Assembly: GCF_910596095.1 (NCBI RefSeq)
Contig: NC_056550.1
Coordinates: 28,235,699-28,299,698, forward strand
Source of the DNA: Thunnus maccoyii
Lineage: Eukaryota > Chordata > Actinopteri > Scombriformes > Scombridae
Direction of reading: 5' to 3'
Length of the DNA stretch: 64,000 nt
The translations under genes and the position numbers were made by a program. Each line of letters begins with the position of its first letter. Position 1 is the first letter of the stretch. Positions 11,903-26,929 of this stretch are shown here, piece after piece. Under the pieces are notes generated by a model. It worked only from the letters and a program-made list of their open reading frames with translations. It was not told where the DNA came from and ran no database searches.

Positions 11903-11948
11903 AGACAAGATGAACTTCACCCTGCAGCTTCCCGTTGACTAGGACCAG
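11903..11948 (+). other. Candidate 46-nt non-coding exon with a 10-codon uORF
   Basis: A strong acceptor (TTTCTTCTTCTGCAG) and a consensus donor (CCAG|GTAAGA) bracket 46 bases. Within it ATG 11910 opens a 10-codon frame ending at TAG 11940-11942. The next plus-strand exon with an unmatched acceptor is the PRRT2-like coding exon at 22584, so this could be its 5' untranslated exon, leaving a 10.6-kb first intron. It could equally be a chance splice-site pair; there is no transcript evidence. Confidence 0.3.
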
Positions 11949-12144
11949 GTAAGATCTGTGGTGATAAAATGTGTTTTTATTTCACATGTCAGGTGTATGA
12001 AACATGTGCTGCTGCTACAGTACCTACGGTGGGTGTGTCGCCCTCCCTCAACTCAGCCTGCATCACCCCAACATCTGGATTTTTACCTTTTCTTTGTCTC
12101 GCTCTGATGCTGATGCATTTGGTGCATTTTGGACAGCGACTGTC

Positions 12145-12161
12145 TGTGTGTGTGTGTGTGT

Positions 12162-12222
<61 letters not shown>
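12145..12222. repeat. (TG)n microsatellite
   Basis: Long GT tract with a single C interruption. A second short tract lies at 12320-12340. Open frames across it are low-complexity artefacts. Confidence 0.9.
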
Positions 12223-12223
<1 letters not shown>

Positions 12224-12829
12224 CTTTTTGTTGCCTCTTTGGGACCTTTTCCGGTACAAACACCGACCTTGTCGGGACCAGTCCACAATGAATGGAAGTC
12301 AATGCAATGTCCTAACAAGGTGTGTGTGTGTGTGTGTGTGAATTGATGTCACGCATGCTCACACATCAGTGTGTTAAATATGTATTAAATACATTTGTAG
12401 TTGTGTCACTGTCATGGCGTGACATCCTCTGCATCACAGGACGTGTTTTTTTTATTTTTCCTCATAAGCAGGAACGATTGTGTCATATTTTATATATATA
12501 TTTATACATATTATAACTGTTCGCTTCCTTTTTCTCGAAAACCTAGCAAGACACCGGGTAGTTCGGATCACTTCATGCCATGTCCTCCTTCCATGTGGAA
12601 ATAATGGAATACATTATATAATAGTCAGAATACGGCTGCAGCCAAAGATTATTTTCATCTTTAAACATCTTGTTTTGTCCAAACAACACTCCAAAACACA
12701 AAAATATTCAGTTTACAAAGATAGAAAAAAGAGGAAAGCAAGAAATCTTCACATTTGAGAAGCTTTAACAGCAAATATTTGCAGCACATAATGATTGCTC
12801 GATTATAAATAAATATTGTTGTTGACTAA

Positions 12830-13080
12830 TTGCAGCAGCGGAAGAAGTATTGAGATCTTTTACTCAAGTAAAAGTAGCAATAATACAATATAAAAATACT
12901 ATTAATGAGTAAAAGTCCAGCAATCAAAATCTCACTCAAGTAATAGTACTTACATAGTTACTTTAAGTATCAAAAGTAGAAGTTCTCAGTGTTATATTTA
13001 TTATATATATTTACACAGATATAGTGTCTGTAAAAAGTATTGACTGCTCTTGGAATTATTCATATCTTATTGTTTTATAA
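12830..13080 (+). repeat. Interspersed repeat with AAGTA/AAAAGTA motifs, fragment
   Basis: Contains ACTCAAGTAAAAGTAGCAAT and repeated AGTAAAAGTCC-type motifs. The same family occurs at 24815-26165, 37320-37735 and (reverse) 39240-39430. Confidence 0.55.
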
Positions 13081-13099
13081 AATGGAGTAAAAGAGGATT

Positions 13100-13743
13100 T
13101 AAAGGACAGGTTCACAATTTTTGTGTCTTAAGAAAACAGTCAGGTGTCCATAGTAACAGTGAAAGAGGTTTTTCCTCGCTGTAATCATTCCTCCTGTTCA
13201 TACTGGATATTAAAAGATCCTTCAAATGTGCTTTCAATGGAAGTGATGGAGGCCAAAATCCTCAGTGTGTCCACACAGTCATTTAAAAGCTGATGTGAAG
13301 CTTACATGAGGCTTCAGCAGTCTGAGTTAGTCATATCAAGTGGATATCTGACACATTTACAGTCTTTTTAGCATCAAATTCCCTCTTTGTGTTTCCTTGG
13401 ACAGTGTTTCCCTGTTGAGCTGCAGGTGGAAGTATAGTAACAAAAAGAGGGACTTTGGCACTAAAAAGACTGTAACGTTGAAAGATATCTACTTGATTTG
13501 ACTTATTTGGACGCTGAAGCTTCATATTAGCTTCAGATAAACTTTGAAATACATTTTTGCACAGAAGGAGGACTGTGGATTTTGTCCTCCATCACTTCCA
13601 TTGTAAGTGCATTATGAAGGGATCTTCTAATGGTCAGTATGAACAGGAGGAATGATTACAGCAAGAAAAACAGGTTTCATGTTCATTTGGGCTCCTGACT
13701 GTTGTTTTAAGACACACTTAAAAAATTATGAACCCGTCCTTTA
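13100..13743. mobile_element. Foldback (long-TIR) DNA element, ~640 bp
   Basis: The two halves are inverted copies of each other. The ends read AAAGGACAGGTTCACAATTT and the reverse complement of AATTATGAACCCGTCCTTT, with TA at both borders. Inner blocks (CATTCCTCCTGTTCATACTG versus CAGTATGAACAGGAGGAATG) also pair. No coding capacity. A diverged relative lies in an NLR intron at about 51395-51740. Confidence 0.7.
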
Positions 13744-13979
13744 ATCCCGGTAAGACAGCGAGCACGCCGACCCCCAAGTGAAAAAGTAATGGAGCGTTAC
13801 CAGGATTAGTAACTGTAATAACTTACAGTACAGCACACAGTCATCTCACAATGTGACAGCGTCAACATGACATCACTCAGTCTGACACAGACAGTGGTGG
13901 AAGAAGCATTCACAAAGTCTGTTCATCATATCATCATCATGGCTGCCAGTTTACTGAGGGCCTGTTCACACCTGGCATT

Positions 13980-15259
13980 AAAATGTGTCTTTGGTTGATC
14001 TGATCACAAGTGAAGAGCTCTAAGTACAGGTGCACCCAAGACGCATTGAGGATGCATTGAGATCTGATCACTCAGACCACATGCAGAGGTGGTCTGAGCC
14101 GCATGTGGCCACATTCTTTGAGCAGTGTGTACGTGATTGTGTCCTGGGCCACACTGACGGACTGCCTACTCAACTGACATCCTCTGTTTAAGCTTGAGAA
14201 ACAACAAGAAGAAGCAACAACAGGCGAAATGGATTTGATTTCCATTCAGGAGTTTTGATTTTGCCCGCATGCCAAGGTCTTTGCAAACTTCTTTTAATTT
14301 CTGGCAGGCTTGGCAGGGGAAGTGCCAAGTCTGCCTCCTGCCAGTTAAAAACAAGGCATTCGGTCTTTGCAAACTGAAATGATGTACGTGTTTGTTTGCA
14401 TATAAAGCATCGTTGTTATCACAGTGTCTAAAGGTGCCTTTAGTTATTATGGTGTGTTGATGAGCTAGCATAGCTGCCACCAAAATCTGCTCTGTGGTCA
14501 GTCTGTGTGATGAAGTTGAGGTGGCAGCTCAGTGAGTGTCAGCAGGATGAAGGTCTGTCTCTCCATCTGAGACCAAACTCTTCTGGTTTAATGACAGGTT
14601 TTACAGACTTACACCCGCAAATCTGTTCAGCAAATCAAATGGAGGTGGATGACTATGTCCAGCCATTATCCAGTGTTTAATAAAAGGTCTCTATCGAGTC
14701 AATACATCAGCAAACTGATGATCTAACCCCGGCATGAAATAAACATCCTCAGAGCATCGAGTCATTACACTGCTGCTGCAGAGCTAAAAACAACACTCTG
14801 ATAGCTTTAATGGTCGTCTATTCCTGCTAATTTTCCCTGCTGTCTCCTAAGTGTCCGACGCAGCTCAATGCAGTCAACGCTAATCCTGCCACTTACCGAG
14901 AGAGGAACAGAGGCAACAGCAGGTTAATTGCGGTGGGAGTCAGCTGTTTAGACCCTGACCCCTTTAATGGTCTTTCAGCATTTCATTAAAGACCTTTCAC
15001 CCTTTCTTTGGAACTGAGTGTCAGTAAGAGAGAAAGAAAGGGGGAATATTACCTCGTGTCCCCAATTTTTAGTAGAGACAGCAGATGTGAAAGCTCACAC
15101 TTCTTTGCTCAATGTCAAACGGAGACAACTTTGTGCACCAACATTTTAGGCTGTTTTCTTAAAGACCTCTGAATACTGAAACACGGACACAAAAGGAAAG
15201 CCATTAAAAGGACGACATTGCCGTTTCGAAACTATATCTGTTTTAGCCAGTACTACAAA
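13980..15259. other. Non-coding stretch; repeat fragment at its start
   Basis: Around 13980-14165 reads like a dispersed repeat end (GTTCACACCTGGCATTAA). The rest shows no gene or element I recognise. The 105-codon minus frame at 14166-14483 has no domain and no splice context and is treated as chance. Confidence 0.3.
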
Positions 15260-16080
15260 ACGATTCTGTTTACGTTGCAGTGACCGCGCCCTCTAGTAGC
15301 CGTAGTAATTGTAATGGGAGTAAAGCAGGAAATCAGGTGATGTTATTATAGAGTGACAAAGGGTGGATGGATGGATCAACTAAACATCAGACTTAAACAT
15401 GAGCGATCATTGTTCACCTCTTGTTTCCAACTGATAGTCAACACAGGTTTCTTTTAACTATTACCACAGTCATTTCCTGATGGTATCTAAGTAACTGTTA
15501 CACCAAAACTTGTCTATATCCTTGAGGTCTAACAAATGTGTTGCAAAGCTGATTTTTTAAAATGGCTATCATTAACGGTGTTGGTCGTGGCTTGTAGTGA
15601 TGAACCTACAGAGAATTCTCAGTGACTCTGCAGCTCCTCTCGGCTTTACGGAGGTTTATAGAAAGTTTCAGCTCATTATTTATCTGTCCGGCTTCAACTT
15701 TACTGTTCTGGTTCACTCTCAGCGCTCCCATAGCGTCATTTTGGGCCGCAGCAGGCAGCTGTTTTCTGAGAAACCCTCTGTACACTACCTGCTCAGCACC
15801 AAACAGCAAACAGACACAGTTAGCTGTAGACTAGCTGGTGAACATAGTGGAGCATTTAGCAGCTAAAGAGCCAGATATTTCCCTCAGGAGTTGGTAGAGA
15901 GCAAAAACAGAGCTAAAAGAGAGTGAATATTGGATTTACATTCACCAGGTGGACAGAAACACGACTCCACATGAATGATAATGTTGCTCCATAACTGCTG
16001 GATGTGGAAATAAGCAACTGTTTGTTCAGCACATCAACTTAAATGCTGATGGTATGTCAGAGCTGTGTTCACTACTTGTT
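15260..16080 (-). repeat. Interspersed repeat, copy B of the inverted pair with 9330-10210
   Basis: Reverse-complement relative of 9330-10210, from the TAGTAGCCGTAGTAATTGTA end through to GGATGTGGAAATAAGCAACT. Confidence 0.6.
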
Positions 16081-18860
16081 TCTGCTGAATCGTAGAGGAC
16101 AAAACATCAGTCAGTGCAGGTTTAAATATTTTAAATCCTGCATTGTTCACATCCATGTTTACAGTCTTCTTCTTCCCTGCCTTTGCTGCTGCATTGCTGC
16201 GTTTCTTGGTGCATTACAGCCACCTGTAGATTGTTGGAATAATGTGAACCCACGGCAGAAATGTGTCATTAAAAAGTTTGTTTTTACCCTGGTTGATGTT
16301 CTCTTGATTTGAAAGGTTTACTGTGGACATTAAATACAATTCTAATTGATTATAAGTGACAGAAGTGTCAGTTATTATCTTGAAACCAAACACACCCACA
16401 TGACAACCATTAAATAATGTCTATAAGAACACCATATGTTTAAAGAAATAATCACGATACAGTTCATTATAAAAGTGTGTTTAACCTGGCAGTTGAACGT
16501 TGCAGCTAGTAGAAGATGCACAATTAATATTATGATTTACCATCTTCAACACATCTGTAAATACAACCATATTTGATAGAAAACAAATATATCAAATACA
16601 TTTCAAAAATGTGTTTTTCTGTCGGATGAACCACAAATGAAAAATATAAAGTTTAAAAGGTCCTCCTCTCTGTCTCTGTCTTCATCTCAAAATAACGAGC
16701 ATGAGTCATTTCACAAAAGATTTCAGAGCTTTTTGCAGAGGTCTGATGAAGATCAGTATCTTGTAAGATGTTTTAAATTACACTAAAACTACAAAAAAAA
16801 AAAAAACCCTGAGGCTACTAAAAAAAAATGCAGTGTACTAGGATAGATACAGTAATATAGAGTGTAAGAAAAGACTGCATTTGTCCTCAGTCAGCTTTTA
16901 CAGAGTAAAGCAGCGCTGCAGCGTTTGGTCCTCAGGGGGAAACAGTACAAGTCATCAATCGAGTCTTGGCAGCTCATTACAATATTCACTGTGTCGGTGC
17001 TGCAACAGAGCTTTCTTTCAAATCTCCTCTTTAAGAAGCTGTACCTCCTGCAGGCTGACGCTCAGATCAATAAGTCTCTGCCTGAGTGATGTGGTGGCGT
17101 TCATGACATCCATACTGCTGCAGGATGATCAACATTTTGTCAAAGTAGAGATCACAATACCGTTCAAGCATGTTCAAAAGTTATAGTAAGATACAAAGAA
17201 CAGCTGCAGGAAAACTATACATGTTTTAATGCTTTATAATGGACAATTAATATATAAAATACATAATAAAGTTTATTAAGTTTGGATTTAAATCGTGCAA
17301 TAATAAAATGATAACTAGGACACGAGTCTGCAGGCATGCTAGCAGCTCTGAGGCTGAGTTAATGTTGATGCGTAGCATATATAATGTTTACCATGTTCAT
17401 AGTGTTGGTTTAGCATGTTAGCATGCTAACATTTGCTAATTAGCACTAAACACAAACTCTGAACACTTAGTGTGAACAAGTCTGAACTGAATGTTGTCAG
17501 ATGAACATAAAGACCACATCTGTGAAAAGCTGTAAAAGAGACAAATTGAAATTGCTGAGGAGATTGTTCTCATATCAGATATCTCTATAAACGGGTTTCC
17601 GGTTTACGACAATCAAGGATGTGACAGAAAACACGTAGCCACAATGCCCTGATGGCTTATATATGAACCTTTACGGTATTAAGAAATAAAGCAACTTGCT
17701 GGAAACCAGAGAAATTACTGCTTAGAAGTGAATTTATATGTGACACATCCTTGCATTTCCAAAACCACCTTTGACAGACATCTGTCAGTTCTGTCAGTTC
17801 ATATGACACATATTCCAATCAGTGTTGCCGGATACAGCTACTGGTTTCCAGCCCAAAAACTGTTCAAAGACACACACAAACTGTGCCAAAACACACACAA
17901 AACCACCCAAAATATTTGTTCAATATTTAGTTCAGTATATTAACTGTTTAACTGTACCACACTTAAAAGCAATGCACACCGACAGCTGAAGCATACATAA
18001 AAAAAATCCTATAGCAACAAACAACAGCAGCAGCCACTCATCACAGCAAACCACTGACAACATAAGGCTGCTTTCACATGATAACCTTATTTATTTGTAG
18101 TTTTGTTCAGGTCTACCAAAGTAAAGAGTAGAGAGAGGTGCTCTCCTTCTTCTTCTTCTGTGTTTATTGGCAGTTGGCCTTACGGTTGGCAAACAGCTTT
18201 TAGGTGATTTACCGTCACCTTTTGGACTGGAGTTTTGCCCTCCATATTAATAAATGACGTCATTAGCTTTAGCCTTAGCCAACCTCAAGGTGAAATGAGA
18301 ATATCCTCCACACACTTGTTTATAAGGCGGCTGCTGTCTTTTTGCAACTAGATCTCATTTCAGCCAATGACCTGATAACTTTCAACTTTATTTTGGAGAC
18401 TCTGGGTAACATTGCATAATTGACAGATGTCGCTCTTTGTTTGGGCTCTATGTTTAACATTACATACAGTTGTTGTGCCAGTGTGACCAGCAACCAGTGA
18501 TTCTGCAATGGCGTGGCTGTCTAGTAACATCATGATGACTGTTGGGATTGGGATGCACTCTTAGGTTTTGTTTCAAATTAATGTATAAATGTATAATGTT
18601 TGAAAACCACCAAATTGATCCCAAACCAGCCCAAATTTTGTTAACCCGCCCAAACCAATTTTGACCTGCACAATCAAAATAAATGATGCCCAATTAGGGG
18701 GGAACCCTCCCAATCTGACAACACTGATTCCAGTGAGAAACAGCAGCTAGCAGCAGTGATTACGCTAACACAGATTACACAAAGTTAGCTCTATAGGTAG
18801 TGAAAAATTAATTAAGAGTGTCCCAAACAATCAACCAGCAGCACAGAATCCCCCCCACAC
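16081..18860. other. Non-coding stretch, no gene recognised
   Basis: AT-rich. Includes a palindromic GTTAGCATGCTAAC block near 17416-17429. A minus-strand exon-like open segment lies at about 17015-17115 (see findings). Nothing else is supported. Confidence 0.3.
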
Positions 18861-18862
18861 AA

Positions 18863-20206
18863 GTAATGTTAGCATGAAAACAATTAAGTAATGTTAGCAT
18901 GAAAACAGGAAAGTACGTTAGCATAAGAACAATGAAGTAATGTTAGCATAAAAACAGGAAACTAACGTTAACATTAAAACAATAAAGTAACATTAGCATA
19001 ACAACAATAGCGTAACATTACCATGAAAACAAAGTAACGCTAACATGAAAACAATAAAGTTTGTTATCATGAAAACGATAAGGTAATAATAATAATGTTA
19101 ACATTAAAACAAAGTATCATTGGCATGAAAACAATAAAATAACATTAGCATGAAAACCATACAGTAACATTAGCATGAAAAACAATAAAGAAATGTTTGT
19201 GTGAAAAAAATAAAGTAACGTTAGCATGAAAACAATAAAGTCACGTTAGTATGAAATGGGGGTGTGCCCGAATACATTTACGTTATTCGGTGAAGCACAT
19301 ATAGTGGGTTTTTTTTTAACGAATACCTGTTTCATACAAATATTTTTAAAATTATTTGTTTTTGGGAAGAAAAAAAACGTCAAATACCAGCGCACAGGTC
19401 GGTTACATCACTATCTCAGTCTCTGTCCTCTGCTCCACTGTTATGTCTATCAGCAGGTCTCAACGAGGGGAGTCACATCCACCTGCTACATGACGCACAT
19501 TTCCTAATTTGGACATCACTCCCAGAGTTGGGGGTGTTCCCCTTAGATAAAGGCACTGACACACATGAAACGCTCCCAAGGGACTCTCCATAACCTGTTG
19601 TTCTCCTCCTTTCCACAAAGTTAGATTGGAAAAAATAGGTTCAATAATAGCCTTTGAAGTTCTTCCCTACATGTTACATTCTGTGCTGTCTCTGTGTTAT
19701 GGGGGTATAAATAGGTAGAGGTCTGTCTCCAATGAGGTGATAAGCAAAGTTTTAGCTCAGTAGTCAGCGCGGTTATCTACAATCTGGGAAACTCCAGTTC
19801 GAAACCTGGTGTGGGGACCTCCGTCATAAGATTTATTCATGAACACATATTGTAACACTTTAATTTTCTAAAACTAATAGCATAATAAAAATAAAAACTG
19901 AATTTTTAAGCTTCTCTCCACTTTTATTCGAATACAAATACATATAATTTTGCTGCCTCAACAAATACAGATACAAATACAAATACTGGGCTCTCTGCAC
20001 ATCCCTAGTATGAAAACAATAATGTTGACATGACAACAGTACAGTAACGTTAGCCTGAAAACAATAAAGTCACGTGAGTGAGAAAACAATAAAGTTGCTT
20101 TAGTGTGAAAACAAGAAAGTATCATAAGCATAAACACAACAAAGTAACATTAGCGTGAAACACTACCATGACGGCAATAAAGTAATGTGAGGAAGAAAAC
20201 AATAGA
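18863..20206 (+). repeat. Minisatellite (~25-bp unit) interrupted by a transposon
   Basis: Roughly twenty-five imperfect copies of a unit close to AAGTAACGTTAGCATGAAAA followed by CAAT(A). About 17 copies run from 18863 to 19255, and the array resumes at about 20007-20206 after the insertion. Units vary at single bases (GTTAGC/ATTAGC/GTTAAC), so the array is old. Confidence 0.75.
19256..20006. mobile_element. hAT-like non-autonomous element with 8-bp target-site duplication
   Basis: AGTATGAA flanks the element at 19248-19255 and 20007-20014 (identity extends to 10 bp). The ends resemble GGGGTGTGC and, reversed, AGGGATGTGCAG, consistent with hAT termini. Inside lies a tRNA-like block (19752-19812) with an A-box-like TAGCTCAGTAGTCAG and a B-box-like GTTCGAAAC. 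No transposase remains. Confidence 0.6.
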
Positions 20207-20209
20207 GTA

Positions 20210-21940
20210 TCTGCAGTTTCCTGATAATGTACTAGTCACTGGACTGCAGTGTTTACGGGTAATACAGGATTTAATCAGTAGAATTGATCAGCCATACAGG
20301 ATTTTGACCAGAGACTCTGATCATCTGTACTGAAGTTCAGTTTACAATGCAGTCCAATAAAAAAGGTTGTGATATGAAGCACAGGCTAGTGAAGCTGTAA
20401 ATACAAACATGCTCAGTGGTGTCTGCCTTACACAGAACAACTCTCCGTAGACTGAAAACATGGTTATAGTCTTTGGATCTGTGTCTAAAAAAACTAACCT
20501 GACAAAACTCTTCATAATGAAGAAACATGTCACCCAGTGCAGCGGTGTGGCTCACTGACATGTTTCTAATAGTTTTTGGACAACAATGGATGTCTACAGC
20601 ACAGAGCAATAAGATATATCAGGCTATCAGGCACACAATACTTGTTAGTAGATAAGTTAATCATTGATTTGGATCCAAACATGAGATTTGTTGACAAGAA
20701 GACAAATATTAAAAATCCCCAGAATTTTTACATTGTTGGTTCTTTTATTTAAGTATCTGAGTGATTCCTTCAACACTGTGGGACTAAAAACAAATACAGC
20801 TCATGTCCACCTACACAAGTGACCGGGAGCCAAAAACTTCAGCACCTGGCAACAAGAAACTGTTGAGTCACTGGTATGAATCAACAACCCTGTCAACCCC
20901 CGCAGATAGATCTTTGTTTTACATATACTTATATATATACACATGTACACAGTATACTGTGCTAGAAGTAACAAAAACTTTCTTCCTCTTGTCCTGTTAG
21001 ACAACAGAGATTGTATAATCTTGTAACTTCTGGTTATTATCAGATTAATACGCATCAATGTATAAGTAGATAATCCGTTTGAGAAGACATCTTAATTTAT
21101 GACAAATAATCTGCATTTTTTCTTCCATGTTGGCTTAAAAATTGGGATTAAAAATGTATTTTGGCCTTAGTGGAAACAGTAGTGGACAAAATTATCGCAC
21201 CACAAACAGTTCATTTAGTAGCTCCTCTGGAGCTTTCGATTGTATCACAAAAAAGAAAAAAACTCAACTTTTTTTGTTTAATTTAATCTAAAAACATAAA
21301 CTTTGTTGACTTTGATCCTTCTTGTCATGCTGGTTTGAGAGTGGAGACACTAAATAGAATTTCTGACAGCAAAGCAGAAAACTTTAATACCGTTCTTTGA
21401 TTACAGTGCAACAGTTTTAATATTCTCTCTCAAATCTCTGGACTCACTGTGGAGACGCAGTATTTAATAACACTGCAGTTATTAAGTGAGGAAAATAAAC
21501 AATATGAATAAAACCAATATTGCATCCATGACCCACTTTGTTGCCTGATGTCTGTTGGATAGTTTTTAAAACTGAATAATTCTCCAAACCAAATAATCAT
21601 CTTACATAAAAGTGCACAAAATCAACTTATCTCAGAATAACATAAATGATAATTCAACAAAAGAGCAACAAAACATGACTTAAAACGTACACAGTAATCT
21701 GTAAAACATAAAATACTAACATTGTGAAAACAAGAATTTGCTGCGTTCAGAGTTTAAGACATATATACATCAGAGGTACAGGTGTTTTAATTCTGTTTCG
21801 TTCTACCAACTGCTGATGAAAATATTGAACTCAGTTTGCTTGTTTGACATTCAACTGTCTTGTTGACATCTCTATGTCATCTCATATCGGGCAGTTAAAG
21901 CAGGTGGGACTCAATAAACAGTAACCATGAGCAGAAAGCT
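20210..21940. other. Non-coding stretch, no gene recognised
   Basis: AT-rich sequence. Several short open frames exist but none has a domain, codon signal or splice context that I can support. Confidence 0.3.
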
Positions 21941-21949
21941 GCACAGATC

Positions 21950-22190
21950 TGCAGACTGTTGATTCGCAGTGGGATTGGTAGTACTAGCTGCTGTCATTCT
22001 CATGCTGTTATAATTTTTAAAAACAAACTATAAAAATATGTTCTTGGCTGATGTTGGCTGCCAAAAGCAGTAATTTGTCATAAATTATGAGGCATTTTGT
22101 GATTATTTTTAAACTTTTATTTAAATGGCCAATCTGGTGTTATTCCATATTTTTCTTATGTATGAATCCGTGTTGTAAGTGGAAGTAAAC
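21950..22190 (+). repeat. Direct repeat flanking a PRRT2-like exon, copy 1
   Basis: Shares GTGGGAT-GTAGTA, CTGCCAAAA, GTGATTATTTTTAAAC and CCATATTTTTCTTA blocks with 23835-24075 in the same orientation. A third partial match lies at about 35160-35210. Confidence 0.5.
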
Positions 22191-22583
22191 AAGCCTTCAT
22201 CACTGTTGTAGCACCTCACCTGAAAACCCACAGTTGAAAACCCACATAACACTGTAATGTTTGTAAAGGATCTCACTTTTTAGGTGCTTTTGCCTAGAGA
22301 TCTGTCCAGGAGATCCCGTGGAAGCAGTTCTACGGGATCTGTTCTGTGCTGTTATCTGCTGCTGCAACAACAAATTGACACCTCAAGCCTCTGCTCCATG
22401 AAATCTATTTGACTTAAAGAAATCTCCATTAAATCATTTCATTCTTAGCAGCATGTTGACAAAGGACCAACCAGAGCCCGCTAAAGTCTCTGTCTACAGT
22501 ACAGCGGAATAAGATATATCAGGCTTTGACACACAGCAACATAGTAGTAAAATCTATGCTTCTATCGCTTTAATCTGTTTCAG

Positions 22584-26806
<4,223 letters not shown>

Positions 26807-26915
26807 TAAAAAACTGGCAAGACCGACTTCACAACAACAACTGACCAACACACCACCATCCCCCCACCTCACTGAAGCACGATCGTTCTCAAGCGTCTGC
26901 ACCAGATGAAAAACT

Positions 26916-26921
26916 AATAAA
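26916..26921 (+). terminator. Polyadenylation signal for the PRRT2-like gene
   Basis: AATAAA 110 bases after the stop codon, followed by a GT/T-rich stretch (TCTGTTCTTGTTCTTTG) typical of a downstream element. A longer 3' UTR using a later site cannot be excluded. Confidence 0.45.
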
Positions 26922-26929
26922 AATCTGTT

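Noticed and set aside
12004..12346. Several open frames across the (TG)n tract on both strands
   Set aside because: They are Val-Cys or Thr-His dipeptide runs caused by the microsatellite, with no other coding sign.
14166..14483. 105-codon minus-strand frame
   Set aside because: Composition is irregular with no recognisable motif and no consistent splice sites.
19752..19812. Possible functional tRNA gene
   Set aside because: A- and B-box-like sequences are present, but the arms do not form a full cloverleaf by eye and the block lies within a transposable element.
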